Source of the DNA: Cryptomeria japonica
Taxonomy: Eukaryota > Streptophyta > Pinopsida > Cupressales > Cupressaceae
Length of the DNA: 60,000 nucleotides
Reading direction: 5' to 3'
NCBI RefSeq assembly: GCF_030272615.1
Contig: NC_081406.1
Location: forward strand, 482,703,900 to 482,763,899
Shown in pieces: positions 11,971 through 23,497 of this stretch (within the stretch, counting starts at the first letter, position 1; the number at the start of each line of letters is the position of its first letter). The notes beneath the pieces were generated by a model. The model worked only from the letters and a program-made list of their open reading frames with translations. It ran no database searches and was not told the origin of the DNA. The position numbers and the translations under genes are program-made.

Positions 11971-13443
11971 TTTTGATGCCAATAGCTAACAAGATGAGAG
12001 GGGGGTGAATCATACAAACTTAATCTTCCATAAAATCAATACATTCAACCTCGGTAACTTATACTTCAGCAATATAACCAAAAACTGCTAAACATGCTAA
12101 CTCATAAACACATAATAATCATAACACATATAACACTAGATTTAACATGGAAACCCAAATAGGGAAAAACCACTGTGGGATTTCAGACCCACTAAGAAAT
12201 ATACTCTTCTAGAGTATGCTCAGTTAAAAGCAAATCCTATTAAAGATTACAAACACATTGCTAAATGTGACCTGGTTAAGGGATTTCCCTCAGATCTGTT
12301 AGGATCTTCACTTTGTTAGAAGTGACCTTGTCAAAGGATTTCAAACACTCATTTAGAATGTTACCTTGCTAGAGGATTTACAAATAAGATTGTTAGGTCC
12401 ACTTGGTTAAGAGATTTTTTGTCACTTTACAAAATAACAGTAATAAAAATATATCTGCAACTTCACATCTAAAATGCTAAAGCAGATTCTTATTTGCTCA
12501 ACACTGTCTAGTCATAGGACTTATCTTGTCTCTTGCTGGGCTCCCTACTCTATTAGTCAAACAGGTCTTCAAGCTTCTGTGCTTGGTAATCACTATCTAG
12601 CATCCTTGTGCTTACACTTGCCCGCATGCATTGTTTATCAACAATTCCTTATTTATAAACAATTTCTAACCGCTTAATCTCCTTGATCACATTTCCCATG
12701 ATCAATCTTAGCCATCAGATCTTTAATCTTGACTAGGTTCAATGTATCCTTCAATCTGAAAAATGTTTTACCTCACCTTGGAACTTGCATTCCTTCCTAG
12801 GAACTTGTGCTAGGTTATTGCGGTTCAATCTATGCTGTAGATCTTCCTCTTGATTTTCCATTGCCGTAGATCCTTAACAAATTTCTTGTACAACATACCA
12901 ATAATTTGATCAACTCCAGCTAATCAGCTTCCTTCATTAAATAATGCTTTTATCCATCCAATGCGATCTATCATAACTCGGTTGCAACTTGGTAAATATT
13001 AAACTTTACTCGGTAGACATTCTGCTTTCATTAACTGATATCGATAACCTTAGTGTTTACCAACTAGGTTCTTTGCTCGGTGACATAGTATAGTATTAAC
13101 CTTTTAATCAATAACATGTGTAAGATATCAAAACAATCAAAACAACATGATCTCATCATTGTCTAACTCGATAATAGTTGCCCATTGAATAACTTATTTA
13201 TCCCCTTTATTATCACATTCTTTCTGTGTCACTTACCGACAACTTAATACTCATCAACACATACTTCTCAAGATATGGCAACATCATACTGAATCAGAAA
13301 ATCAATTTCTTGACATCAATGACAAAATAATATTATTAAGACAGTAATCATCCTTCTTCAGTTATATCAATAATCTCCAACAACCTTCTCAATATCCTTA
13401 TTGAAATGCCAACAATCTCCTTTCTATTGTAATGCCAACACAT
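11971..13443 (-). mobile_element. Solo copia LTR of the E5 family inside E1 integrase
   Basis: Reverse complement of the E5 LTRs along its whole length, from 'gatgccaatagctaacaagatgagagggggg' (end of the LTR) to 'aatgccaaca' at 13431-13440 (its start). At 1.47 kb it is about the length of the E5 LTRs (1,484 and 1,502 bp). No internal region or second LTR accompanies it, so it is a solo LTR left by recombination. GTAAAG flanks it at 11965-11970 and 13444-13449. The core TG...CA repeat is 11974-13440, with three or four extra bases at each junction. The integrase frame resumes after it. Confidence 0.88.
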
Positions 13444-13710
13444 GTAAAGGTATATCAGCAAGAATGTGTCGGAGCTACAATCACAAGGTCAAACCAAGAA
13501 TCTTTCAAGTTTGAGAACTAGTTCTAAAGGAAAATCCATGCAATCAGGTAGATCGAGAAAAGAAAGGAAAATTTGAACCAAATTTGTTAGGTCCATTTGT
13601 GGTCACATCAGTATTTGGGTGAGGAGTATATCAGCTATCAGCATAGGATGAAGATAAACTTGAAGAACCCATGAATAGCATGCACTTGAAGAAATTTTGT
13701 CTAAAAAATC
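13444..13710 (+). pseudogene. E1 integrase C-terminal part
   Basis: In the frame starting at about 13456 the sequence reads ARMCRSYNHKVKPRIFQV, a stop, ELVLKENPCNQ, KKGKFEPNLLGPFVV and NSMHLKKF. This is the typical end of gypsy integrase, with a GPF motif and the usual terminal block. One base is missing just before it relative to the upstream frame, and TGA/TAG stops occur. The lysine-rich open frame that follows (to 13898) is low-complexity A-rich sequence and is not counted as protein. Confidence 0.82.
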
Positions 13711-14005
13711 AGAAAAAAATCAAAAACAATAAAAAATTAGAAAAATCAAAAACAGTGAAAATTCAGAAAAAAAAACAAAAAAAATTAAAAAAACAGAAAA
13801 TCCAAAAAAAATCAAATATGAGAAAAAGTACAATAAAAACAGATGGTGAAAACCTGGCAAACAGGTGCTATCTGTCCGCTAGCTCTTCCGTCTATTAGTT
13901 CATGCATTCTTTCCATTTGCATTTATTTTCCATCAACATTGTCCATATCCATCATTAGCATTTGTACATACTCAAGCATTGCAACTGCTCTCTCACCATG
14001 GTTTG
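13711..14005 (+). other. E1 3' untranslated sequence before E2 insertion
   Basis: An A-rich tract (13715-13835), then non-coding sequence ending in GTTTG (14001-14005), the left target duplication of E2. E1 resumes at 42030 with the second GTTTG. Confidence 0.7.
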
Positions 14006-14394
14006 TGTTATCATTGTTTTAAAAATGGATGTTCTCAATCCATAATTGGCTAAGTTTTTGAAAATTTTGTGTCTAGTGCACCCATGTTATTTCAAATTGT
14101 TTTAGATCCTAAGGGGTTCAGGGTTCAAGTTATAAGTTGCTTCAATATCTGAGAAAAACCCTTTTTGTTCCTAATTTGGCGTTACTTTATTCACTTTAGT
14201 GATGGGTCCCTTTATCATAAAAGTGTTCCCCCCTTGTCATTTACGTCCTAGGCAGTCCCTTTTAAATATTTAATTTTTGTTCACTTTTAATATGCCTTTT
14301 CTAATGTCTGTCGGGCCTTATAAGCATCATGCAACTTTTTGTTGATCTGACGGCCCACATTGATTCGCGACCAAAAAGTGCTCGAAAGTTAGCG

Positions 14395-15665
14395 TCCGCA
14401 AAATGGAGAAAGGCAAAAGTGGACCCGGCATATAGGTTTGGATTGAAGCTAAACACCAATCAAGTTCATCTAATCAGACGTACGACGTGGTTTCGTGAGA
14501 TCAAGCTGAACGTCTTCTAACCTTCACAAAATGGCGAAAGGTTTTGGTGGGTCCCCAAGACAAGCGATCTTCTTTGGGTTAAAGAATGATCGGGTTGGAA
14601 AGAAATCAATGGCTCGCATTGGTTTGCACTGACAGATGCACGAGTTCTACCTTCAGTGAAGTAGTGAAAAGGTGGCGGGTCCCATTAAAGGTGGTAGTGA
14701 ATGTGGTAGGTCCATCTAGCAATGACAGAGCAATGACAAGGCGCTTAGTTGGTGGTCTGCAATGGGCCCAAGCACAGTTCCCGTAGAAAGGAGTTAAAAA
14801 AGAGCAAGTTGTTTTGATCTATCAGCTTGCGTGAATTCGTGAAGAGAAGATGCTAGCAGGTTAACCTTCGTGAAGTGGCGAAAAGACTGGTGGGCCCAAG
14901 GGACAGGTAGGGCATGAAGCTAAAAGTAGATCAGGTCTATTTTGATCTAACGGTTCTTGTTGTTTTGTGGCCGCAAGACAAATGAAGAATAATGTTCATG
15001 AAGTCGCGAAAGATAGGTAGAGATCACATGGAGGCGTGACGCAGCATAACAACTGCTGATTTTTTAAAGAGCTCAATGGTGATGTGTCAGGTGACACGTG
15101 GTTTTAAAAGTGGCTGAGGGCCTGCCTAGGTGTAACCAGCAGTTATGTGGGAAAAATAAAGATAGCACGTGGAGGATCAAAGGTGGAACCTAGAGTAGTT
15201 TCCAGGGCTAATGACTGACTGCCATGTGGCATTTTTCAACTGAAGAACAACTGGGGTAACTAATTCCCAAGTAAAGGGCCCACTTAAAAGGCATTCATCT
15301 CAAGATTGATCCAACGCTTCTTGTTGTTTCATGGCCTGAAGATGCCTGTAGCTTAACTTCAGCGAAATGGCAAAAAACCATTAGCCATCAAAATGAGGCA
15401 TAGTTAGTAAGTAAAATTGACCATCCCAGTTGGAGTTAAAGGCCGGGTGATTTGAGTTTGATCTAATGCTTGGTGCTGCCTCATGAAGGAAAAGTGAACG
15501 ACTTTTAAACTCCACGAAGTGGCAAAAAGGAGGTAGGGCCCGACACTAAAGCCAAGAGATCAACGAAGATAAAAGCAATGTAAGTCCTCGTGATCCGATT
15601 GCCATCGTTGTTTTGCAAAAGAAAAGAGCATAGGTTTTATGTTCTGCGAAATAGCGAAAGAGAAA
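14395..15665 (+). repeat. Degenerate array around GCGAAATGGCGAAAGG in E2 LTR1
   Basis: Eight related blocks start near 14398, 14526, 14656, 14870, 14998, 15362, 15514 and 15646. Spacing is mostly near 130 bp or multiples of it. Each has a GAA(A/G)T(G/A)GCGAAA-like core, and several are followed by GTGGGCCC or GGTCCC. The array precedes the LTR ORF start at 15990, where U3 promoter or enhancer elements are expected. A regulatory role is inferred only from position. Confidence 0.65.
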
Positions 15666-18600
15666 AACAGAGGAAAGACTTAGAGAAATTATGACCCATT
15701 GGAGTCAGTTTTGAATTCAATTTGGCGAATTCAATTCTAAAAAGAAATCCGAAGGATGCGGAGTTAATTTCCAAAAAAATTAAATGCCAACATGTCCTAT
15801 TGAGTCCGCATCAACTTGATTGCTAAATATTGTTTCATCAAAGTTTGTTGCAAAGCGATTTTTTTCAGGCGAATAATCAGGTTTTCTATGCATTTCTTGA
15901 TAACTCTCGATTTGTTCTCAAATACTGTTGTGTGAATTACTTTATTGGAGGTCTGTGCTAGCTTCTAGTGGTACAATTGTTTGACCAGAATGGCACCCAG
16001 AAGAGAATTAACAAAGAAGGTGAATTACTAGGACTGAAATATCTGTGATGATTTTTTAAAGCAATTAACCATGTCCACCAATGTTGGGGCCAAGGCCAAA
16101 GAGCTAGTACCCAAGAACCCTCGTCTAAAAATTGGAGATGGCCTTTATGATAAGGGTAATTGGTTGAGGGACCCTGAAATAGGATTCTCAGGGTTAGGAA
16201 TATTCAAAGTCGGTTTTGGGCAGAGGAATTCCCCAGCTCCTTTGAATGGCATATAGGAACAAGATGTAGGAAAGCTTGTGGTCCCAGGTGTTTTTATGGA
16301 TGTAGATCTGTTAGCCCTAATTGCACAGAATTATGACCCTGTGGCAAGATGCATTAGGAACATAAAGGGATTAGTCTTGATTGAGATAAATGAAGATGAA
16401 TTCAGGAAAGTGTTTAAACTCAGTGAGTCCTCCAATTTGTTAGAGCCTATTGACTTTGAGTCACTAGCCCAAGTGTACAACACTCAAAGGGATCATCTTA
16501 GAAGTGGCCCATTGAAAGAATTCTTTGTAAAGATAGGGGGGTTAACAGTTGTAGGCCCCAACATAATGGAACCATTCTCTCCCAACTTATTTACTCTGAG
16601 AACTAAGGGTATGTATTGGATGTTATGCCAAATCTTTGGAGAGGATGCTGAAAAGAATATGCCAACCCATTATATGTTAATGATTGCAAAAATTCTAAAC
16701 CCCTCCCTAGTAGTAACATTTGATTATGCCTCATACCTTATTGATGTAATTCATAAAGGGCTAGTGGGAATCAAGAATGGTAAAGTGGATAGGCCATTTG
16801 GATGGTATTCCATGTTAATGCACATGTTATTGTTCAAGGGTGCTGATTATTTTTCAAAGGAAATGGACTTGATCAAGATAAAAGATAAAGAGGAGATGCC
16901 AGTGAAATTGTGGAGTACTATTCTATCTTGGGATAGAGAGGATGCAATTTATCTAAATTTAATAGATGCTTTGTATCCAAAATTAGGATTCTTCTATGTA
17001 GAGAAAACCTTAGAATTCCTAAGGCTTTTTAGGAGTTTCTCAGACCAAAGGAGTTTGCAGAGGATATCAAGATTGTTCACAACTAGGGAGACATATATTT
17101 GTACCCTATGTCTACTATTTTTAGAGTTTTTGGATTTAGAGGCACCCCCTATTTACTACCCTATCAGGTCCCATTGAAGATAGGGATTGTAGAAGTCCTG
17201 AGACAAATTGGGGGAGTACAAGAAGCAGAGCTAACCAATAGAGGTAAAGAGACTATTTTCCCCACTATTACCATGGCTCACCATTTTGTGATCACTAAGG
17301 GTGGATGGAAATATTTTAAAGAATTCTTTAAGCCATATAGGCTAACTACTGTAGTGTCAAGATGTGTAGACCCTGAGGATTTTTTCAATGGCATGTTCAT
17401 GAAAAGAGCAGTGTGCAGAGGTAGGCCACATCAATTTCAGTTCCCAGAAGATTTGATTAGAAATGAGTTCAGCCTAAATGAGAAGGAATTGAGGAAGGAG
17501 AAGTGGGCTGCATATAAGAAAGCCCTTGATTTTATACATCAATTTGACACTAGCTATGATCCTCTCTCTAGCTTCAACCCATTTGAGGAGAAAATAAAGT
17601 TCCTGATTCTTTCTTTTGAAGACCTCATGCAAACTTTGAAAGAAAAGAGGGAGGCCATAATGCAAAATGATCTTGATAAGGCTAAGATGGTATTGGCTAA
17701 GCCTACCTTTGCTAGAGATATCGCACCTGGTGACTATGTAATGCACAAAAGTTCAAAGTACACTATGATGATGCCAGTGATAGGTGAGCCTTCCACCTAA
17801 AAAGGGAAGAGGAAAATTGAAGATGTCATTGACATTCAGGATTCCCCTAAGAGGCAAAAAGTGGGAAAGGGAATTGAAATTGATGAGCCTCAATATTCTC
17901 CCTCTCAGTCTCCTATCCACATTGGAGATGAACAAGTTGTGGCTGAACAATTATTGCAGCTAGGGAGTCTCGGTGAGGTTTCCTATACCTACAAGGAGGC
18001 CCCAGAGGGGATGCTCAAAGAGCCACCTACTGTTGAAATGGACTTGACTGATGGTGAGTTAAAGGGCCAAGAAATAGACCTTACTATTAAGCAGGCTAGT
18101 GAAGAATTCCTAGCTGATAGCAATTTTGTCACATCAGAAGCTTTTATGTAGTTTGTATGTAAGCAAAACATGGAGCAATTTAGGGTCAGATGTGAACAAA
18201 GGAAAAGTGAACAGCCTCTCAAAAATACAACTCAAGTAGAAGAAGAAATAAAGCAAGAAATGATGGAAGAATTCAAAACAATCGCCCTTGAGAAAGGAAG
18301 AGAGATGGTAACAAAGGCTGGTGTGTTGATTCTCCTTGAATGGGATATAGTTGATGCCTTAGTGCTTGATGCAGTGAAAAAATAAATAAAGCCTATGGAA
18401 AGAGTGACATTTAGCAAGGATAATGCTGCTCTTGTCATGTGGTCCCTAAAAAGAGGTGAAAATAGAAGGAAAAGGGATATCTCAGGGTCAAGCTTCCTTG
18501 GAGGCATGATTGTTAAATAAGTCCAAGAGACAGGGGTAGTAGAAGCTGCTAGCATAGTACTAGAGATAGCAAAGTTTAATGTGGCAGTAGCATAAAGCGA

Positions 18601-19609
18601 GGCACAAGAAAAGGCATATCTCCAATTGAAGTTGGAGACTGTTTTAAAAGCTTACAATGATGCTAAAGAAGGAATAGCCAACAGTGACAACATAATTGCT
18701 AGACTCCAGAGTCAATTGGCAGGTCAACATCATCCAGGTGAGTCTTCTACACTCATGATAGCCTCCTCTCCAGCAAGGCCCCCTCCTACTAGTCCCATCA
18801 TTGAATAACCCCCTTCTCCTATGCCTTCTAGTTCCCAAATACCTTAAAATGTCCAACATGAGTTGGAAAATTTGAAACAAGCTCAGACCTTGTATGCAAA
18901 CAAATATGAGGAGAAGGTAAAAGCCACTATTGTGAAGTTTGTTGACTCAGTCAAAACTTCTAATGCATACACAAATATGAAGAGGATTCTTGAGATTTTG
19001 ATCAAATTCAAAGAAGAAGAAGCCACTTTGGAACCAATCCTAAATAACTGGGTACCTAGAGGTAAGCAGTTAGAGCTCATGTGTTCCTCCCATGCAGATG
19101 CAGAAGAGAATGACAATCTTAGGTCCACATGTGATTTTATAAAAGAGATGAATATTCTTTCAGTGGAAGGAACAGATATAAAAAGAAAAACCCAACTTTA
19201 TAGAAAAGAATATTCAGATCATAAATTTGAAATATTTCCAGGAGGTTTCATTGGTCCTGTTTAGCTAAAGGAAGAGAAGACTTGGTTAAAGGAGGTGGAC
19301 CACAATTTGTCCCTAAGGATCAATTAGATTATTAGTACTAATGACACATCCTTATTTCTCCAAACAATTGAGGAAATTGAAAAAGTGAAATCTCATTATG
19401 GTTTCATAGAAACAGAGATTGGGCATGTACGAGTCACTTGGAAGCGGCTAGAAGATATGTAACAGAAGGTTGCTAGTTTTACTTGGCCTAGTGATGATGT
19501 GTATCAGGAGTGGAAAGATAAGTATATGGGATAGAAAGAAGATGCTCAGGAGCAGTTACAAGAAGGTGCAGTGGAACAACATGCAGAAGAAGCCGCAGAT
19601 GCTGAAAAG

Positions 19610-21093
19610 TGTTGGCATTATAGTAGGGGCGATTGTTGATATTCAGTAATAATATTGAGAAGGTTGTTGAATATTATTGATATAACTGAAGAAGGATGAT
19701 ATCTATCTTTATAACATTATTTTGTCATTGATGTCAAGAGATTGATTATCTGATTCAGTATGATGTTTCCATATCTTGAAAAGATTGATTAGAAGAGAAT
19801 TAAGATGTAGGTAAAAGACACAGAAAGAATGTAATGAGTAAGGGGAGAAATAAGTTATTCGATGGGCAACTATTACCGAGTTAGACAATGATGAGATGAT
19901 GATGTTTATATTGTTTTGATATCCTACATATGTTGTTGTTTGTAAGGTTAATACTATACTAAAGAACCTAGTCGGTAAACCCTAAGGTTATCAATATCGG
20001 TTAATGAAGGCGAAATGTCTACCAAGTACAGTTTAGTATTTACTGAGTTGTAACCAAGTTATGACAAGATCACATTGGATGGATAAAAGCATTATTTAAT
20101 GAAGGACAATGATTAGTTGGAGATGTATAAATGATTGGAATGCCATGAAAGAAGTTTGTTAAGGATATATGGCAAAGGAAAATCGACAGGAAGATCTACA
20201 GCACAAATTGAACTGCAATAACCTTGTGCAAGCTCCAAGAAAGGACTACAAGTCCCAAGGCAAGGTAAAACATTTTCAGATCAAAAGCATACATTGAACC
20301 TAGTAGAGTTTGAAGATCTGATGGCTAAGATTGATCATGGGAAATGTGATTAAGGAGATTAAGCGGTTAATAATTGTTTATAAATAAGGAATTGTTGATA
20401 AACAATGCATGCGAGCAAGTGTATGCCCAGGGGATACTACATAGTGATTACTGAGCACAGAAGCTTGAAGACCTATTTAAATAATAGAGTAGAGAGCCCA
20501 GTAGAGGGACAAGATAAGTCCTATGACTAGATTGTTTTGAGAAAATAAGAATATGCTCTAGCATTTTAGATGTGAAGTTGCAGATAGATTTTTATCACTA
20601 TTATTTTGTAAGTGATAGAAAATCTCTTAACCGAGTGGACTTAATAGTCTTATTTGTAAACCCTGTAGCAAGGTAACATTCTAGTTGAGTGTTTGAAATC
20701 CTTTAACAATGTCTCTTCTAACAAAGTGAAGATCCTAACAGATCTGAGGGAAATCCCTTAACCGGGTCACATCTAGCAATGTGTTTGTAATCTTTAACAA
20801 GATTTTCTTTTAACCGAGCATACTCTAGAAGAGTATATTTATTAGTGAGTCCGAAATCCCACAGTGGTTTTTCCCTATTTGGGTTTCCACATTAAATCTG
20901 GTGTTATGAGTGTTATGATGATTATGTGTTTATGAGTTTGCATGTTTAGCAGTTTCGGCTATATTGTTGAAGTATAAGTTACTGAGGTTGAATCTGTTGT
21001 TTTTATAGAAGATTAAGTTTGTATGATTCACCCCCCCCTCTCATCTTGTTAGCTATTGGCATCTATACTTTACATTAAGTATCAGAACTATCA
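19610..21093 (+). repeat. E5 left LTR
   Basis: 1,484 bp, TG...CA. Near its 3' end it contains 'ccacagtggtttttccctatttgggtttccaca' and the C-rich motif GATTCACCCCCCCCTCTCATC (21025-21045), both shared with the other copia-type LTRs in the window. Confidence 0.95.
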
Positions 21094-21095
21094 AT

Positions 21096-21107
21096 TGGTA
21101 TCAGAGC
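21096..21107 (+). other. E5 primer binding site
   Basis: TGGTATCAGAGC, complementary to the 3' end of plant initiator methionine tRNA, lies two bases after the LTR. This is the standard copia primer. Confidence 0.95.
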
Positions 21108-21157
21108 TTTGGACTCCAGAAGAAAAGTTTAAAGGTACTTGAGGCAAAGATCTGAAG

Positions 21158-22471
21158 ATGTATAAAAGGGATGCAGCGAAGCTGAACAAGTCAAGTTTCT
21201 CCACATGGCAGAAAATATTGAAGTTGCATTTATCAAGAATCGGAGAATATGCAACATATTATCTAGAGAATGATTACATTGCACCAAGCACCAACCCTAT
21301 GACCTTGGAAGAGATAAAGGCAAAGTAAGAACATATTCAAGCTATGATTGAGATTACATCAGCATTGACTAACTCTGAATTTAATGATCTAGAAGGCTGT
21401 AATGATGCAAAAGCAATGTGGACTAAGCTCATATCTGTGTATGGAGGTGATGAGCATGTTCAAAGAGAAAAAGTAGATAGTCTAAGAGGACAAATTGAAT
21501 CCATGAGAATGAATGAAAGTGAGAACATAACCCAATATAGTACAAGACTAAAGGAGATTGTAAATCAAATTAAAGGAGCAGGTGGAACTATTGAAGAAAA
21601 GGATATAACAAGTAAGTTGTTGAGAACCCTTCTACTAGCCTATGTTATTTGAGTCTCTGCAATCAATGAATTGAGGTTTGTACATAACATGTTAGTTTCT
21701 TTAGATGCTACTACTGGTAAGCTACATGCATTTGAGTTAAGTAATTTTGATAACAGTGGGTCTTCAGTAAATAAAGTTAAATATGCATTCCGTTCTTTTC
21801 ATATTAGTGAATCTGATGATTATAATGATAGAATGAGTAAGTACTCTAAAGGGAATCATAGTGGAGCAAGTGAAAGATTTTTTAAGTACATGGAAGAAGG
21901 GCACAAACTGAATGAGGAAATCAAGAAGCAAGAAGAGTTTGAAGCAATATTAGCCAGAAGGTTACCGAGAGGAAAAGGTAAGTATAAAGGGAAGCTACCT
22001 TTAAAATGTTTCAATTGTGATAAGATAGGACATATGGCTTCTAACTGCCCTGACAAAGAATCTAGTGAAAAGAGAGAATACCGAGATAATAGGCAGAAAG
22101 ACTACCAATACAGAGGACACTGAGACTTCAGAAGGAGAGATGGAAAGACATGTCTAGTAGCTGATGAGGAATCCAACAATGACAAATCTGATGTAACTGA
22201 TACTGAGGAAGTTGTTTATGTGGCTATTAAGGATGGATCTGATGAAGAGAGGTATGAAGAAAAATCTCTAGTATCTCACATAAATAATAATGATTCTTGG
22301 ATCATAGATAGTGGATGCTCACATCATATGACAGGTGATAAACACAAGTTTGTTAAATTAGAAGACTATGATGGAGGCTATGTAAGATTTGGTAATGATG
22401 CACCATGTCCGGTGAAAGGTAAAGGATCTATAGCACTTCTTGACAATGCTAAATGTGATGATGTATACTAG
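21158..22471 (+). pseudogene. E5 gag and protease
   Basis: Frame from the ATG at 21158 (MYKRDAAKLNKSSFSTWQ). It runs through the gag core (DAKAMWTKLISVYGGDEHVQ, SLRGQIESMRMNESENITQY) to a single CCHC zinc knuckle, CFNCDKIGHMASNC, at about 22009-22050. The aspartic protease follows with WIIDSGCSHHMTGD at about 22298-22334; the catalytic Asp is in DSG. Stops occur at about 21328, 21650, 22121 and 22469. Gag would form the particle and bind RNA, and the protease would mature the polyprotein. All parts share one frame with the integrase, as in single-ORF copia elements. Confidence 0.9.
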
Positions 22472-23497
22472 GTTGAAGGATTGAAATACAATTTGTTGAG
22501 TGTAGCACCACTAAACAATACAGGATACCAAATAGAATTTTAGAAAGGAATTGTCAAAGTTCATGAAGAGCATGGAAAGTTAGCTGCTAGCGGGACACAA
22601 ACAAAAGGTAATACATTTCATCTTGACTCAACTCGGAACAAGTGTCTTTATGCAAAGATAGATGATACCTGGTTATGGCATAAAAGGTTTTGTCATGTAA
22701 ACTTTGATAATCTGATCAAAATAAGTAAGAAGCACTGAGTGAGAGGTCTACTGAGTCTTGAAAAACCCGAGAATGCTATGTGCCGAGGATGCCAGATGGG
22801 TAAGATGACAAGATAAAGCTTTACAAGTAAGTCCTACACTTCTAAAGGAATTTTATATCTAGTACATACTAATCTTTGTGGTCCTATGAAAGTTCAAAGT
22901 TATTATGGTGATAAATATTTCATATTATTTGTGGACGATTACTCAAGGATGATGTCAGTCATGTTTTTAAAAGAAAAATCAGAAGCTTTTCAAATGTTCA
23001 AATGGTACAAGGAAAGAGTTGAAAATGAAACAGGAAGACAACTGAAATATCTTAGATCTGATAGAGGAGGAGAGTTCAGTTTTGATGAATTTAACTTATT
23101 CTACAATGATCATGGTATAAAGAGGCAAGTATCTGCACTGAGAACACCTCAACAAAATGGGATAGCCGAGAGAAGAAATAGATCAATTGTGGATTGTGGT
23201 AGAACCTTGATGATAGAAAAGAGGGTACCTCAAACATTTTAGAGAGAAGCAATCAGCACTGCAGTTTACACCCTGAACCGAGTTCAGCTGAAGAAAGGAA
23301 CTATGAAGACACCATATGAGATCTGGTATGACAAGAAACCTAATGTAAGTTATTTTAAAATATTTGGAAGTAGATGCTATGTTCACAAAGATGACAGAAA
23401 TGGAAAGTTTGATCAGAAAAGTGAAGAAGGAACATCTCTTGGTTATTCTTCTAGAAGCAAAGCATTTAAATGTCTGATCAAATCATCTAAAAAATAG
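22472..23497 (+). pseudogene. E5 integrase
   Basis: The zinc-binding domain has WLWHKRFCHVNFDNL and CRGCQMGK (about 22672-22803). In the catalytic core, the block usually written HTDLCGP reads HTNLCGPMKV (about 22866-22890), so the first catalytic Asp is replaced by Asn. The second Asp is in LRSDRGGEF (about 23050) and the Glu in PQQNGIAERRNRS (about 23145-23185). The C-terminal PYEIWYDKKPNVSYFKIFG block is present (about 23308). Stops at about 22736, 22814 and 23240 interrupt the frame. The Asp-to-Asn change alone should abolish strand transfer. Confidence 0.9.

Noticed and set aside
12474-12677. Open frame in the solo copia LTR
   Set aside because: Lies within an LTR with the opposite element orientation; the corresponding E5 LTR regions do not encode a conserved protein.
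13671-13898. Lysine-rich open frame
   Set aside because: It begins with the true integrase end (NSMHLKKF); beyond that it is an A-rich low-complexity tract with no protein signal.
21096-21110. tRNA gene at TGGTATCAGAGC
   Set aside because: Only the primer-complementary bases are present, with no cloverleaf; it is the copia primer site.
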